From: Luoshenia tenuis
Lineage (GTDB): Bacteria; Bacillota; Clostridia; Christensenellales; GCA-900066905
Reading direction: 5' to 3'
DNA: 64,000 nt
Assembly: GCF_014384745.1 (NCBI RefSeq)
Contig: NZ_JACRSO010000001.1
Span: 372,001-436,000, forward strand
The notes beneath the pieces are model-generated. The model was not told where the DNA came from. It searched no databases and saw only the letters and a list, made by a program, of their open reading frames with translations. The number at the start of each line of letters is the position of its first letter. The first letter of the stretch is position 1. A program made the translations under genes and the position numbers. Below are positions 53,436 to 62,210 of this stretch, piece by piece.

Positions 53436-53684
53436 TTAATCTATACCAGTCAGTAAGTCATCGTATATAGATTCTGTTCCGCGGCCATCTACCGTGAGCG
53501 TCACCCGCTGCCCTACCTCATAGCCGGGCGCATAGTCCGCCACCCAGCCTGTGCCATCGTCAAGATTGATATATAGTGCTTGCTCGTCAACGTTGGTCAC
53601 TGTGCCAGTGATGGTGTGCGTATCCTGTGCCGTGCAACCGGTGAGCGTTACGACCGCCAGTAAAGCAATTAATAACTTCTTCAT
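53436..53684 (-). CDS. Small lipoprotein
   Basis: 82 residues. Signal peptide MKKLLIALLAVVTLTGC gives a lipobox with Cys at 17; the rest (TITGTVTNVDEQALYINLDDGTGW and EVGQRVTLTVDGRGTES) is a small beta-barrel-like domain with repeated acidic patches, as in OB-like DUF domains. GGGAGG is 8 bases ahead. It lies in the phage-like region; a role such as superinfection exclusion is possible but not shown. Confidence 0.7.
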   Translation of the reverse strand: MKKLLIALLAVVTLTGCTAQDTHTITGTVTNVDEQALYINLDDGTGWVADYAPGYEVGQRVTLTVDGRGTESIYDDLLTGID

Positions 53685-53733
53685 GGTTTTCCTCCCTCGC
53701 GGAGTTATGCCGCCCCGCCCGGCTTTGGTTGTG

Positions 53734-54015
53734 TTACGCCTGCGCCAGCCTGTTGCTGTAGGCCACCTGCACACGCCATTTATTACGGTTTGCGCCCCAA
53801 AAAAACGGGCCTTTGGGATCTGACTCAATCTCGTATGCAAGATTACGTGCGCCATCAGGTGTAACAATTACAAGCTCGGCCATATTATTGTGGTACGTTT
53901 CCCATTCGTCCGGGATGGTTATCATTACCGGCTCGCTGATATCCTGCGCTACAGGATGGTAGATGGGGTATTTACGGCCTCGGACGTTGTAATTTGCGTA
54001 CATTTTGATCTTCAT
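53734..54015 (-). CDS. Hypothetical protein
   Basis: 93 residues from the ATG at 54015 (MKIKMYANYNVRGRKYPIYHPVAQDI), preceded by GGAGGAG. No TM segment or known motif; acidic/aromatic composition. Encoded between two other small minus-strand genes, likely one transcript. Unknown function. Confidence 0.65.
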   Translation of the reverse strand: MKIKMYANYNVRGRKYPIYHPVAQDISEPVMITIPDEWETYHNNMAELVIVTPDGARNLAYEIESDPKGPFFWGANRNKWRVQVAYSNRLAQA

Positions 54016-54032
54016 GTTTTTCTCCTCCATTT

Positions 54033-54353
54033 TTAAGCTGCAATCGCTATTACTTGCGCGTCCTTAATGATGATCTCGCCGATGTCCTCGCCATATTCAA
54101 AATAATTGCCAGCCACAATTGCCACATGCTCTCCGTAATACTCATTTACATTCAAGCTATTAATATCGGTCGCGCATACGCCGTCTAGCTCTTCGTCGGT
54201 TTCTTCGCCGTCGATCCATACTTTAGATACATGATCCATTTCGCCAAGCTCAAAGGGCATTTCCTGGACGCGCACGCCTACTACTTCATAATCCCAGCTA
54301 GCTTCTTTTGCGATCTCCAGGGCCTTGTTAATCATTGCTTGTGTGAGCTTCAT
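54033..54353 (-). CDS. Hypothetical acidic protein
   Basis: 106 residues, very acidic (about a quarter Asp/Glu), beginning MKLTQAMINKALEIAKEASW and ending IIIKDAQVIAIAA. AAAGGCGG lies about 10 bases before the ATG. No recognised domain. Acidity recalls phage anti-defence or DNA-mimic proteins, but that is only a guess from composition. Confidence 0.65.
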   Translation of the reverse strand: MKLTQAMINKALEIAKEASWDYEVVGVRVQEMPFELGEMDHVSKVWIDGEETDEELDGVCATDINSLNVNEYYGEHVAIVAGNYFEYGEDIGEIIIKDAQVIAIAA

Positions 54354-54390
54354 TTTTGCTTGCCGCCTTTCTTTTTTTCTGCGGCTCTGC

Positions 54391-54462
54391 TATAATAGCT
54401 TTGGCCGCGGTCTACGTGTGCTGCGCTCCGTGTTAGTTGGTAGCTGTCCGGAGCGCTTTTCC
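54391..54462 (+). ncRNA. Candidate short transcript (promoter-like box plus terminator-like hairpin)
   Basis: A TATAAT (54391-54396) is followed 26 bases later by an 8-bp stem GCGCTCCG/CGGAGCGC (54423-54430 with 54449-54456) and TTTTCCTTTT. No good -35 box is visible. It might be a small RNA or a regulatory hairpin between the divergent small genes. Confidence 0.2.
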
Positions 54463-54552
54463 TTTTCCCTTTCGACATCTTTATGATACACTATTTTTTA
54501 TATAATGTCAACTGTTTTTTATAAAATATTTTATATTTTTTAAATTTTTACG

Positions 54553-54581
54553 TTTACAAAATAAACAGAATAGTATATTAT
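54553..54581 (+). promoter_or_regulatory. Promoter of the small Cro-like gene
   Basis: TTTACA (54553-54558) and TATTAT (54576-54581), spacer 17, 20 bases before the ATG. Confidence 0.6.
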
Positions 54582-54600
54582 AATATTGGAGGTGTATAAA

Positions 54601-54819
54601 ATGGATGTCAGGGAATATATAAGGCTTTGTTGTGTAAAGCGCGGCAATATCACAGAGGCGGAATTAGCGCGCAGAACAGGCCAGACCCCGCAAAATATGA
54701 ATAATAAATACAAACGTAATACATTTAAAATATCCGAGCTGGAAAAGGTAGCAAATGCACTTAATGCAGACCTAAAAATTGTATTTGTTGATCGAGATAC
54801 GGGAGAGCCGATAGAATAA
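54601..54819 (+). CDS. Small XRE/Cro-like DNA-binding protein
   Basis: 72 residues led by GGAGG. DVREYIRLCCVKRGNITEAELARRTGQTPQNMNNKYKRNTF (in pieces) is a single helix-turn-helix with the LVRR-type recognition helix; FKISELEKVANALNADLKIVFVD follows as the dimer helix and a strand. Such short regulators are common in mobile elements. Neighbour of the divergent small genes. Confidence 0.75.
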   Translation: MDVREYIRLCCVKRGNITEAELARRTGQTPQNMNNKYKRNTFKISELEKVANALNADLKIVFVDRDTGEPIE

Positions 54820-54879
54820 ATTATTTAGTTAGCTAACAAACAAATACACTCGACTACGCGCGACGAATAGGAGGTAAAT

Positions 54880-55302
54880 ATGCGACGGGAGATTTGCGTT
54901 AAAATTGTATACGATGATGTGGCTGAGCGCAGTCATGACATGGGCGAGGATGTTATCAAGCAGATAGCGGATACCCTTGATTGCGGTAACGTTATCCTTA
55001 CCAACGAGGCGATATATGACGATTATGGGTGCGCGGTATACACCCGCGCATGTAACGTTGATGCAAACGGCGCAAAGAGACCATTGCCTCGGCCACAGGA
55101 CAATTGGGATGCAAGGGTAACACGTCCTTATCTTTTTCGTGGCGCCACGAAAAAGATAAAAAATAGAGCACAATCGCAAGTAACTGCAATCGTGCTCCGC
55201 AAAAACCTTTCGGTTTTTTCCGCCGGGCGGGATATAGCGCGCATACCGCCCGTAAAATGTTGTTGCGTAACCGCAGAGCGCCTACGCCAGCGCAGTCCGT
55301 AA
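54880..55302 (+). CDS. Hypothetical protein, possibly extended through hairpins
   Basis: 140 codons led by AGGAGG 7 bases before the ATG. The first 75 residues (REICVKIVYDDVAERSHDMGEDVIKQIADTLDCGNVILTNEAIYDDYG in pieces) have a plausible small alpha/beta composition. The last 60 codons read straight through a perfect 32-base palindrome and two more hairpins and look unlike protein. The functional protein may be shorter or the gene decayed. Function unknown. Confidence 0.5.
   Translation: MRREICVKIVYDDVAERSHDMGEDVIKQIADTLDCGNVILTNEAIYDDYGCAVYTRACNVDANGAKRPLPRPQDNWDARVTRPYLFRGATKKIKNRAQSQVTAIVLRKNLSVFSAGRDIARIPPVKCCCVTAERLRQRSP
55128..55218. repeat. Stack of three hairpins including a 32-base perfect palindrome
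   Basis: TTATCTTTTTCGTGGC/GCCACGAAAAAGATAA (55128-55159) is a perfect palindrome without a spacer. It is followed by GAGCAC.../...GTGCTC (55166-55197, 11 of 13 pairs) and AAAAACC/GGTTTTT (55201-55218). They may be a transcription barrier or terminators between converging genes. Confidence 0.7.
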
Positions 55303-55370
55303 ACATACGCCTCAATCCTCTATCTATTATAGCACAAGGCCCCGGCAAATACCAGGGCCTTGAATAATGC

Positions 55371-55634
55371 TTAGTCCTCATAATGTCCTTTGCACGATAC
55401 AATCATAATGTCGTGATCGCCTTGGATGTAATATACCAGCCTGTTTTTTGCGTCTATACGTCTGCTCCAACAATTATCCTTGTGCCTTAGTGGCTCAGGC
55501 TTGCCTATCCCGTCAAAGCTATTGCGCTGTATATCCTTTAGCAGTTGATTTATTCGGCGCGTGGTTTTTTTGTCTTGCATTTGCCAGTCGAGATAGTCAT
55601 CCCATGCGGTTGGGCCAAACGTTATATTATTCAT
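55371..55634 (-). CDS. yoeB: Toxin of the YoeB family (mRNA interferase)
   Basis: 87 residues, full length. TAWDDYLDWQMQDKKTTRRINQLLKDIQRN (in pieces), then GIGKPEPLRHKDN, WSRRIDAKNRLVYYI and IMIVSCKGHYED with the catalytic Arg, Glu-region and C-terminal His-Tyr expected of YoeB. YoeB cleaves mRNA on translating ribosomes when freed from YefM. It overlaps the antitoxin gene by 8 bases. Confidence 0.92.
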   Translation of the reverse strand: MNNITFGPTAWDDYLDWQMQDKKTTRRINQLLKDIQRNSFDGIGKPEPLRHKDNCWSRRIDAKNRLVYYIQGDHDIMIVSCKGHYED

Positions 55635-55890
55635 CGGCCATCGCCTCTAGCTCATCCATGGTTTTTACTACACCGCGCCCTGCTTGTATATCTGCTATTG
55701 ATCGGTCTAGTTTGCTTAGGTACTCCGCATTGCGGGCTGCCTTTTGCAGTGCGTTCCATTCGTCGAGGCTGATAATTACAACGTTCTTTTCGCCCTTGCG
55801 CGTTACAATAACGGTCTCGTTGTTGTCCGTTACTTGATCGCAATACGTTTTAAGGTTACCTCTAATCGTTGAGTAGGTTACAGCTAACAT
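55627..55890 (-). CDS. yefM: Antitoxin of the YefM/Phd family
   Basis: 87 residues. N-terminal DNA-binding fold AVTYSTIRGNLKTYCDQVTDNNETVIVTRKGEKNVVIISLDEWNAL (in pieces) and a C-terminal tail that would wrap the toxin (LSKLDRSIADIQAGRGVV). GGAGGG precedes the ATG. It binds its promoter and, with YoeB, represses the operon. The toxin gene follows in overlap, giving an intact pair. Confidence 0.92.
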   Translation of the reverse strand: MLAVTYSTIRGNLKTYCDQVTDNNETVIVTRKGEKNVVIISLDEWNALQKAARNAEYLSKLDRSIADIQAGRGVVKTMDELEAMADE

Positions 55891-55915
55891 TTATTATCCC
55901 TCCTTTGCTAAATAT

Positions 55916-55944
55916 ATTGTACAATATTTTGTACAATAAGTCAA
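55916..55944 (-). promoter_or_regulatory. Promoter and operator of yefM-yoeB
   Basis: Minus-strand TTGACT (55939-55944) and TACAAT (55916-55921), spacer 17. Two copies of the palindrome TTGTACAA (55917-55924 and 55929-55936), 12 bases apart, overlap the promoter; this fits the paired TGTACA sites bound by YefM-YoeB. Confidence 0.85.
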
Positions 55945-55964
55945 GTGTTTATGCGCAAAATAGG

Positions 55965-55996
55965 CAAAAAAAATAAGACCGGGATTGCTCCCGGCC
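55965..55996 (-). terminator. Terminator after the giant phage gene
   Basis: Minus-strand stem GGCCGGGA/TCCCGGTC with a GCAA loop, then TTATTTTTTTT, 12 bases beyond the stop. Confidence 0.82.
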
Positions 55997-56007
55997 TTGT
56001 GAATGGA

Positions 56008-59000
56008 TTAGTCTTTGAGGTCTGCGAGTTTCATCCAGCGCACATCTACAATATTGTTAGCCTGCTGGCTTGTATAGCCCAGGCGCTTTAGCGCTGCCCT
56101 CTGTTTGGTCTTGCTGCTCCCTGCGTCCGTCATTGCTTGCCACGCCTTGGCCCATGCGTCACCCGTCATATCGGGGATATACTTTTTAGCTTCCTTGTAC
56201 TTGAGCTGTGGGCTCTCATTCATGGCGCTCACGACAAAGCTGTCTTGAGTGCTGTAATCGCGGTTTATCCCCGCGGCATCGGCTATGGTCTGTTTGGCCG
56301 TACTATCATATGGCAGGTTATTGATATAACGCGCTACCGCAGCACTACCTCCGTTACCCGACCCGCTACCGTCACCGCTGCTCTTGATCGTGGATATGGT
56401 ATCCAGTATATCCTCGTACTCGGACATATCTATTCCTTGCGATCTCAGCTGGCTATAGGCCTTTTGCTGCTTGTCATTTAGCTCGGAGTTAGTAAGCTCA
56501 AACGTCCTTGCGCTAGAGTAGTCAACATCCGTACCCACATCAAGCATGATTTCATCGAGCCGCGTTTTTTGCTCTGTGCTGAGGTCTGGCCAGTCCATAA
56601 GGATATTGCGCTTTTGCTGCTTGGTTAAGCTGTCCCCATCCTCGTTTTTATCGGCAAACGCCTGCTTGATACCGTAAAATACAGGCAAGCTAACATCGGT
56701 CTTTAACGCCTCAATAGCGGTATTGGTGTCCTTGCTCGTCGTGTATTCTGGATGCCCCATGCGCTCCAAAACAGCATCTAGGGTAAAATCGTCGATGGCC
56801 TTAAACATATCCTTGCGCACATCCTCGTCAAGCTCTATGAGGTCAACGCCATCCGGGATTAGGTTGCGGGCAAACTGCTGACGCAGTGCACGCATATCAT
56901 CGGATAAGGTAACCTTGTGTTCCTCGGCATCCTCCCCCTCTCCCGTCTTGTATGTGACGATGTTAGGCAGTGCTCTAACATGCTGCTCTATGATGCCCTC
57001 ATCTGTGCTAGGCTCTGCCTTTGGGTATCCATCCTCATAGTAGCGCCCACCGCCTACTGCCGTCTTGCCGCCTACAACGCCTTTAACCCAGTTCCACGGG
57101 TTTTGGTCTACCTCATACTGTAGTTCCTCGCTACCGTCGTTTTGGCGCTTGTAGGAGCCACCAGCGCCAACCGTTTGCAAGCCCTGTATTGTTTTCTTGG
57201 CTTGCCCGCCGCCAAAAGGAGCCAAAAACGCGCCTGTTTCCAGCGCCCAGGTGCCCGCATCATCCAGCAGCTTGCTAGGCGCTATATTACCTTCTAGCGT
57301 TTGGCCAATCTCGCCTAGCAGTTCAAAATCAAGCACTTTTCCGATTGTGTTTAATACTGGTACACGGCCACCACCTAACGCACTGCCCAGCACGGGTATT
57401 TGCTCGGCTACATCCATGGCGGCGTTTTGCACGGTTTCGGTTGCGCCTTTTTGCTCAACATCACGCACAACAGGTTCGCCACCTAGCATGTAAAATACAT
57501 TATTCAGCTTTTTCCCGGTCGCATCGCCAACGACGTTGTTAGCCATGCCTAGCGGGTCTAGCGCAGGTCTACGGCCAAAGATAGCCTCGTATGCATCGTC
57601 AAACAGGTACATTAGCAAAGCATATTCAATAAGCTTTCCGACCGCTTTTCCATTGCTACCAGCATAGCGCTTAAGATCGCTTTTTGCAAAACCAAGCTGA
57701 TTAAATGGTTCAAGCTGAAATTGCAAAAGGGCCTTGTATATGGGGTTTTTACTGCCAAATGCTGTAGGGGCTTGTGTGCGTGATCTATCGCCCATTAGAT
57801 TAGCGGCAAAACCATCGGCATATTTCATAGCGGCGTCAGGCGTATCGCCCTTTGCTAAACGCTCATTATACTTGGCACGGACAATAAGCTCTGCGGTATA
57901 TCTGTCAGTAAGGCCCATAATGTCCACTTTATCCATAGCCTTTTCAATGCCTGTTTTGTAGATCTTATTTTCACCAAAACGCCGCTGCAAAAACTTTGAC
58001 CGTTCGACAAATCCATCATTATGCTTTAGATTCTTGGCCATATCGATATTGGCCTTGAGCATAGCTGGCTTTGACGTAAATACTACCGCTTGCGTGCTTG
58101 ATATTAGGTTAGTAGCAGCAGACCCTATGTTTCCTACAACCGCGCTGCGAGATAGCTGATTGGATAACCAATTTGCTACGCTATACGCTCTACGACCAAT
58201 CATGCTTTCTATCACACGATCAGGGCGCGTCTTTTTGCCCGCGATAATATTTGCGTATTCGTCAAGCCATGCCGCAAGGTTGGATAGGTGCGTATCACCG
58301 TTAGCCTTAAACTTGTCAATAGCAGCCTGCTTTTCGTCGACGGTAAGGCTCTGATCGGCCATGATCTCACGGATTTTTGCCTGTGTGCCCTCGTCCGAGT
58401 GCGCAAACCTAACCTTGTTCCCGACCGTGCGCAGTAACTGGATATGGTCGGTATATGCCACCACGTTAGCCATGCTGCGGGCGTACTGGTCAAGGCCATA
58501 CAGGGCATTATAGTCCGTCTTATTCCCCGTGCGGCGTTGCATAAACCTAGACCATTGGTGCTTGGGTTTAAAGTCCTCCGTCCTGCCGTTTATCTCCGTT
58601 GGCAGTGCATTGGGCGTAACATCAAAGCCCATAGCCTTTAACGCTCTGCGCATGGGGTCTTGCGGGTCGCTGATGTGCGGGAAATAGTTTTCTATACGCC
58701 CCATTGGTTTCTGCCCGGTGCGCACAAGTTCTTCGTTTACCATTTGGTATAAGTTCTCATAAATGCCCCGGAAAACCTGCACGCCCTCTTTTACACGGCT
58801 AGCGCTTACATTGCTGGGCAATTCGGCTTCGGTTATAACGCCCTCACCTAGCATCTGGATATACTTGCTTTCTTCAGGTGTAAACTTATACGGGTTGACC
58901 TGCTCTGCAATGTCATTATAAATTTTCACCGCCCTTGTATCCGCATCACCGCCTGTGCGGATAAGCGCGTCAACTACCTTGCTCTGTTCCGCCTGGTCTT

Positions 59001-61446
59001 TGACGGTGTGGCGGATAACGCGCTCCGGCGTGCTAATAGCATTACTAGCAGGGATACGAACGTCCTGCCAGTTTTCCATTCCTTCCAAGATAGCATCCGC
59101 GCGCGCTTCAAGGTCGGCTTGATATTCGGAGTTATATTCGCGGATAGGCGCATGCAAAGCATCTGCGTCTGCTTTTAGCGTAGCGTACTCCATAATCCGC
59201 GCTGCACTCATATCTTTTGGGATATTACGGATGTCCATATCCCCGCTAGCCACAAGATCAGCTACTTTCTTTTCGGCAGCCGTTATGCCGCTGCGTTCGT
59301 TAAACCATTTTAGATCAGTATCAATACGCCACTCATTCCTCCGCAGCTCTAGCAAGTTTGCCGTATTCACGCTACCATCTTCATTACGGATGGGGAGTTG
59401 CTTTAAAGATTCTTTAACGCTTTCCTCAATCTGCAATTCATTAGATTTCTTTGTCTCAATCACACGGTTGCGGATGTCGGAAATCTCACGTAATTTATCT
59501 ACAGAATCAGCAAACGGTATGCTATCATTTCCCAATAAATCCGGGTACTTTTGGAACAGCTCGTTATAAACAGTATCAACATCTACTCCACTATTGACGC
59601 GAACGTTTAGCCCTTTTACCTCTCCTTCAATGCCATCTATTCCGACTGGCTTTTTAATGGTTAGGTCTTTTAAATCTGCCAAAAATGCAGCGCCGTCTTT
59701 CTGTACAGCCTTATTAAACACGGATAATTCGGCAACGCTTTGTTGTACCTCGTTATATGGTGCTGTGGGCTCCACAATCGGCCCCTGCTGCGTTTGAATA
59801 TCCTGCTGCACTGTTTGTATGTTCCCGTTCTCATCAAGCGGCACAACGCTTTTTAGAGGGGAATCCTGCGGGCTTAACATCTTCTGTTCTGCGGGTTTAA
59901 CAAGGCTATTATCGTTTTGTGCTTGTGCATTCCTGCTTTTATTAATACGGCTGTTAATTGCGTTTGTGCCACCCTGGATAAGCGATGCAAGGGCAGCTGA
60001 ATACAGGTTTTCTTCAAGCGTCGGAGATTCAAAATCATCCGTAACACCAGTAGCCCATTTTGCAGCAGCATCCGTATAATTCTGGATAATCTCAGATATG
60101 GGCTCTTCCGAAAATCGGAATGCACTTACAATACTTTGTGCTACCTTTGGGTTCTTCGACAGTTTAGATACCAACCTGTTCTTTAGCCCTGTTTTATCTA
60201 ATGCTTTACCAGCCCAGCCGGTTCTACCGGATACTGCGCCACCAAAGCCCTCAAACATTTTATCCACCAATAAATCGGCTGCGGCAGAAGTAACACCATA
60301 GATCACAGCTTGATCCGCATCCCCTGTTTCCTTGTATGCAGCCTGCGCCTTAGAGCCAAAGTTATCCGCAAAGGATAAGCCATAGGCAGCAGCACTAGCG
60401 CCGCCTGGAAGATAAGATGCAGCAACAACAGGAGCCATTGAAACGACATCGCCGACAACGTCAGAGGTTTTTTCTAGCACCTCAATCGGTTTGTATTTCT
60501 CTTTAAGGTTCTCCCCATACTGTTCTGCCCAATCCAGGGATAAACCCCAGTCACGTATATTTTGCACCGGGTTATCCACTTCGCCTGTATCCACTTCCGC
60601 GATGGCATTTAGGGCCGGTGTTGCATAAGTGGCTAGAGTTGTAGCTCCGCCAAGCAAATGTTCACCCATGCCAACTAGCGGCTTTACAATTCCGTTTTGC
60701 ACAAAATATTGTTTATCTTCATCATACCTTGTGTTATAGGCATTCCATAGCGCTTGTTCGTGGCTTTGCCCCTGCTTTCTGTTTTCCAGGTATAATTGAT
60801 TTATCTTTTCCGCTTCTTCTTGCATCTGTTCGCCAAGCGGTCTAGTTTTAAAGTCATATTTTGCATTGACCTCTGCTGCATGCTTTTGATCCATCGCATG
60901 AGCTTCGGGGTTCATTTCTGCGCCGATCAAAGATCCAGCAATGTTGTAAGGTAGTTCTCCTCCCAACGCCAAATGCTGTTTATAAGCGTTATCTTCGCTT
61001 GATGTGTACTGATCGGACATCGACGCACCACGGCTAGCCTCTTCTTTAGTAAAAACAGGAAGGGGCGCAATAGCGCCCCCACCAACAATGTTTTCTGCCG
61101 CGGCATTTACATTAGCAGCCCCCGCTGCTACTGCACCTGCAAGTCCATTTGACCCATCAATAAACTTTGTAGCTTCTGCGCCAACATCTTCATCACCATA
61201 CAGCAACTTTTGAGTGCTTTCGTCCTCATAATCAGGTTCCTTAACACCCTTTTCTGCTTCAAGCCGCCTGTTAATAATTTCATTCATAGATTTTTTGGCT
61301 TGCTTACTGATACGGCTTCCTTCTGTCTCTTCGAGCCACTTTTTTGTTTCGGCGGATTTTAGCCATTCATTATATGTTGGAGCAAGTTCAACATCAGTAT
61401 ATTTTTTGGTAATCTTCCTATTTAAGTAGTCAGCACCGTTTGCCAT
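56008..61446 (-). CDS. Giant phage protein, putative internal virion/ejection or polyvalent protein (1,812 residues)
   Basis: An uninterrupted 1,812-residue protein led by GGAGG. No signal peptide. Hydrophobic, Gly/Ala-rich segments near residues 250-290 (LVGMGEHLLGGATTLATYATPALNAI) and 330-400, a Gln-rich linker near 540-580, a charged helical middle, RIENYFPHISDPQDPMRRALKAMG near residue 915 (a YFPH motif also seen in large polyvalent phage proteins), and a hydrophobic block near 1235-1310 (YKALLQFQLEPFNQLGFAKSDL, LIEYALLMYLFDDAYEAIF). The C-terminus has GDGSGSGNGGS. Membrane-active segments and position after the lysis genes suit a DNA-ejection or internal virion protein. Function is not established. 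Confidence 0.6.
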   Translation of the reverse strand: MANGADYLNRKITKKYTDVELAPTYNEWLKSAETKKWLEETEGSRISKQAKKSMNEIINRRLEAEKGVKEPDYEDESTQKLLYGDEDVGAEATKFIDGSNGLAGAVAAGAANVNAAAENIVGGGAIAPLPVFTKEEASRGASMSDQYTSSEDNAYKQHLALGGELPYNIAGSLIGAEMNPEAHAMDQKHAAEVNAKYDFKTRPLGEQMQEEAEKINQLYLENRKQGQSHEQALWNAYNTRYDEDKQYFVQNGIVKPLVGMGEHLLGGATTLATYATPALNAIAEVDTGEVDNPVQNIRDWGLSLDWAEQYGENLKEKYKPIEVLEKTSDVVGDVVSMAPVVAASYLPGGASAAAYGLSFADNFGSKAQAAYKETGDADQAVIYGVTSAAADLLVDKMFEGFGGAVSGRTGWAGKALDKTGLKNRLVSKLSKNPKVAQSIVSAFRFSEEPISEIIQNYTDAAAKWATGVTDDFESPTLEENLYSAALASLIQGGTNAINSRINKSRNAQAQNDNSLVKPAEQKMLSPQDSPLKSVVPLDENGNIQTVQQDIQTQQGPIVEPTAPYNEVQQSVAELSVFNKAVQKDGAAFLADLKDLTIKKPVGIDGIEGEVKGLNVRVNSGVDVDTVYNELFQKYPDLLGNDSIPFADSVDKLREISDIRNRVIETKKSNELQIEESVKESLKQLPIRNEDGSVNTANLLELRRNEWRIDTDLKWFNERSGITAAEKKVADLVASGDMDIRNIPKDMSAARIMEYATLKADADALHAPIREYNSEYQADLEARADAILEGMENWQDVRIPASNAISTPERVIRHTVKDQAEQSKVVDALIRTGGDADTRAVKIYNDIAEQVNPYKFTPEESKYIQMLGEGVITEAELPSNVSASRVKEGVQVFRGIYENLYQMVNEELVRTGQKPMGRIENYFPHISDPQDPMRRALKAMGFDVTPNALPTEINGRTEDFKPKHQWSRFMQRRTGNKTDYNALYGLDQYARSMANVVAYTDHIQLLRTVGNKVRFAHSDEGTQAKIREIMADQSLTVDEKQAAIDKFKANGDTHLSNLAAWLDEYANIIAGKKTRPDRVIESMIGRRAYSVANWLSNQLSRSAVVGNIGSAATNLISSTQAVVFTSKPAMLKANIDMAKNLKHNDGFVERSKFLQRRFGENKIYKTGIEKAMDKVDIMGLTDRYTAELIVRAKYNERLAKGDTPDAAMKYADGFAANLMGDRSRTQAPTAFGSKNPIYKALLQFQLEPFNQLGFAKSDLKRYAGSNGKAVGKLIEYALLMYLFDDAYEAIFGRRPALDPLGMANNVVGDATGKKLNNVFYMLGGEPVVRDVEQKGATETVQNAAMDVAEQIPVLGSALGGGRVPVLNTIGKVLDFELLGEIGQTLEGNIAPSKLLDDAGTWALETGAFLAPFGGGQAKKTIQGLQTVGAGGSYKRQNDGSEELQYEVDQNPWNWVKGVVGGKTAVGGGRYYEDGYPKAEPSTDEGIIEQHVRALPNIVTYKTGEGEDAEEHKVTLSDDMRALRQQFARNLIPDGVDLIELDEDVRKDMFKAIDDFTLDAVLERMGHPEYTTSKDTNTAIEALKTDVSLPVFYGIKQAFADKNEDGDSLTKQQKRNILMDWPDLSTEQKTRLDEIMLDVGTDVDYSSARTFELTNSELNDKQQKAYSQLRSQGIDMSEYEDILDTISTIKSSGDGSGSGNGGSAAVARYINNLPYDSTAKQTIADAAGINRDYSTQDSFVVSAMNESPQLKYKEAKKYIPDMTGDAWAKAWQAMTDAGSSKTKQRAALKRLGYTSQQANNIVDVRWMKLADLKD

Positions 61447-61460
61447 AAAAATCCTCCATT

Positions 61461-62210
61461 TTAAATCGATACACCAGCTTTTCTAAGGCGCTCAATCGCT
61501 CCAGCCTGCGCTTTACCAGACCCATGCTTAGCTAAATACATATCATAATCATACTGTTCTTTGTAAGTATATTGATCGTTTTTGGTAGCCGTACCAGAAG
61601 AAGCTGAATTATTATTCCCGCTGGATTTTTTACTGCCAGAAGAACTAGAACTCCTAGACCTTGCAGCCGCCGCTGCCGCCGCTGCACGCTGCCGCTCTGC
61701 TTCCTGTTCAGCCTCCCAAATCTGGCGCTGTAGTTCTGCTTCGGCTAAGCGCTCGTTATATTCCGCTTGCGCCTGTGCCATCTGTAAGGCAAAGTTATTG
61801 CGGATCGTACCCAGCGCATTATCGCCCTCTGCGCGGGCGTTTGCAATTCGCAGATTCATGTCGTTAGTGCTGCTATCCCTCTGCTTGGTTAGATCGTTCA
61901 TGTTGTTGCCGTACATGGTGTTTAGCTTTAATTGAGATGTTTCCGATGCGCCGCCAGTTAAACCAAGCGCGGCCATCCGCTGGGGAAGGTCGCGCTGTTG
62001 AATCATCTTATTTACGTATGCCTGAGCCGCAGAGGATTTATACTGGTCGTTAATTTTAGGGCGTTCGGCCTCAAGGTTATTAATGGTCTGCTGCGTTTGG
62101 GCCTGCTGCTGTGCTTCCTGCGCTGCTTGCGCATCTCTATAAGATTGCAGCTGGTCGTTATACATCTTTTCTAATGCTGCGGTTTGAATACTATAAGGGT
62201 TCGTTGCCAA
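61461..62210 (-). CDS. Phage structural protein with coiled coil and low-complexity linker
   Basis: 249 residues from a TTG after GGAGGTGG. Long helical regions (YNDQLQSYRDAQAAQEAQQQAQTQQ in pieces, then LAEAELQRQIWEAEQEAERQRAAAAAAAARS) are followed by a Ser/Gly-rich linker (about residues 187-210) and a short folded end (YTYKEQYDYDMYLAKHGSGKAQAGAIERLRKAG in pieces). The next gene is the 1,812-residue protein, 14 bases downstream, so the two may be virion partners. No named family recognised. Confidence 0.65.
   Translation of the reverse strand: MATNPYSIQTAALEKMYNDQLQSYRDAQAAQEAQQQAQTQQTINNLEAERPKINDQYKSSAAQAYVNKMIQQRDLPQRMAALGLTGGASETSQLKLNTMYGNNMNDLTKQRDSSTNDMNLRIANARAEGDNALGTIRNNFALQMAQAQAEYNERLAEAELQRQIWEAEQEAERQRAAAAAAAARSRSSSSSGSKKSSGNNNSASSGTATKNDQYTYKEQYDYDMYLAKHGSGKAQAGAIERLRKAGVSI

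Noticed and set aside
54998..55402. 134-codon minus-strand frame over the hairpin stack
   Set aside because: Crosses three hairpins and lacks a ribosome site.
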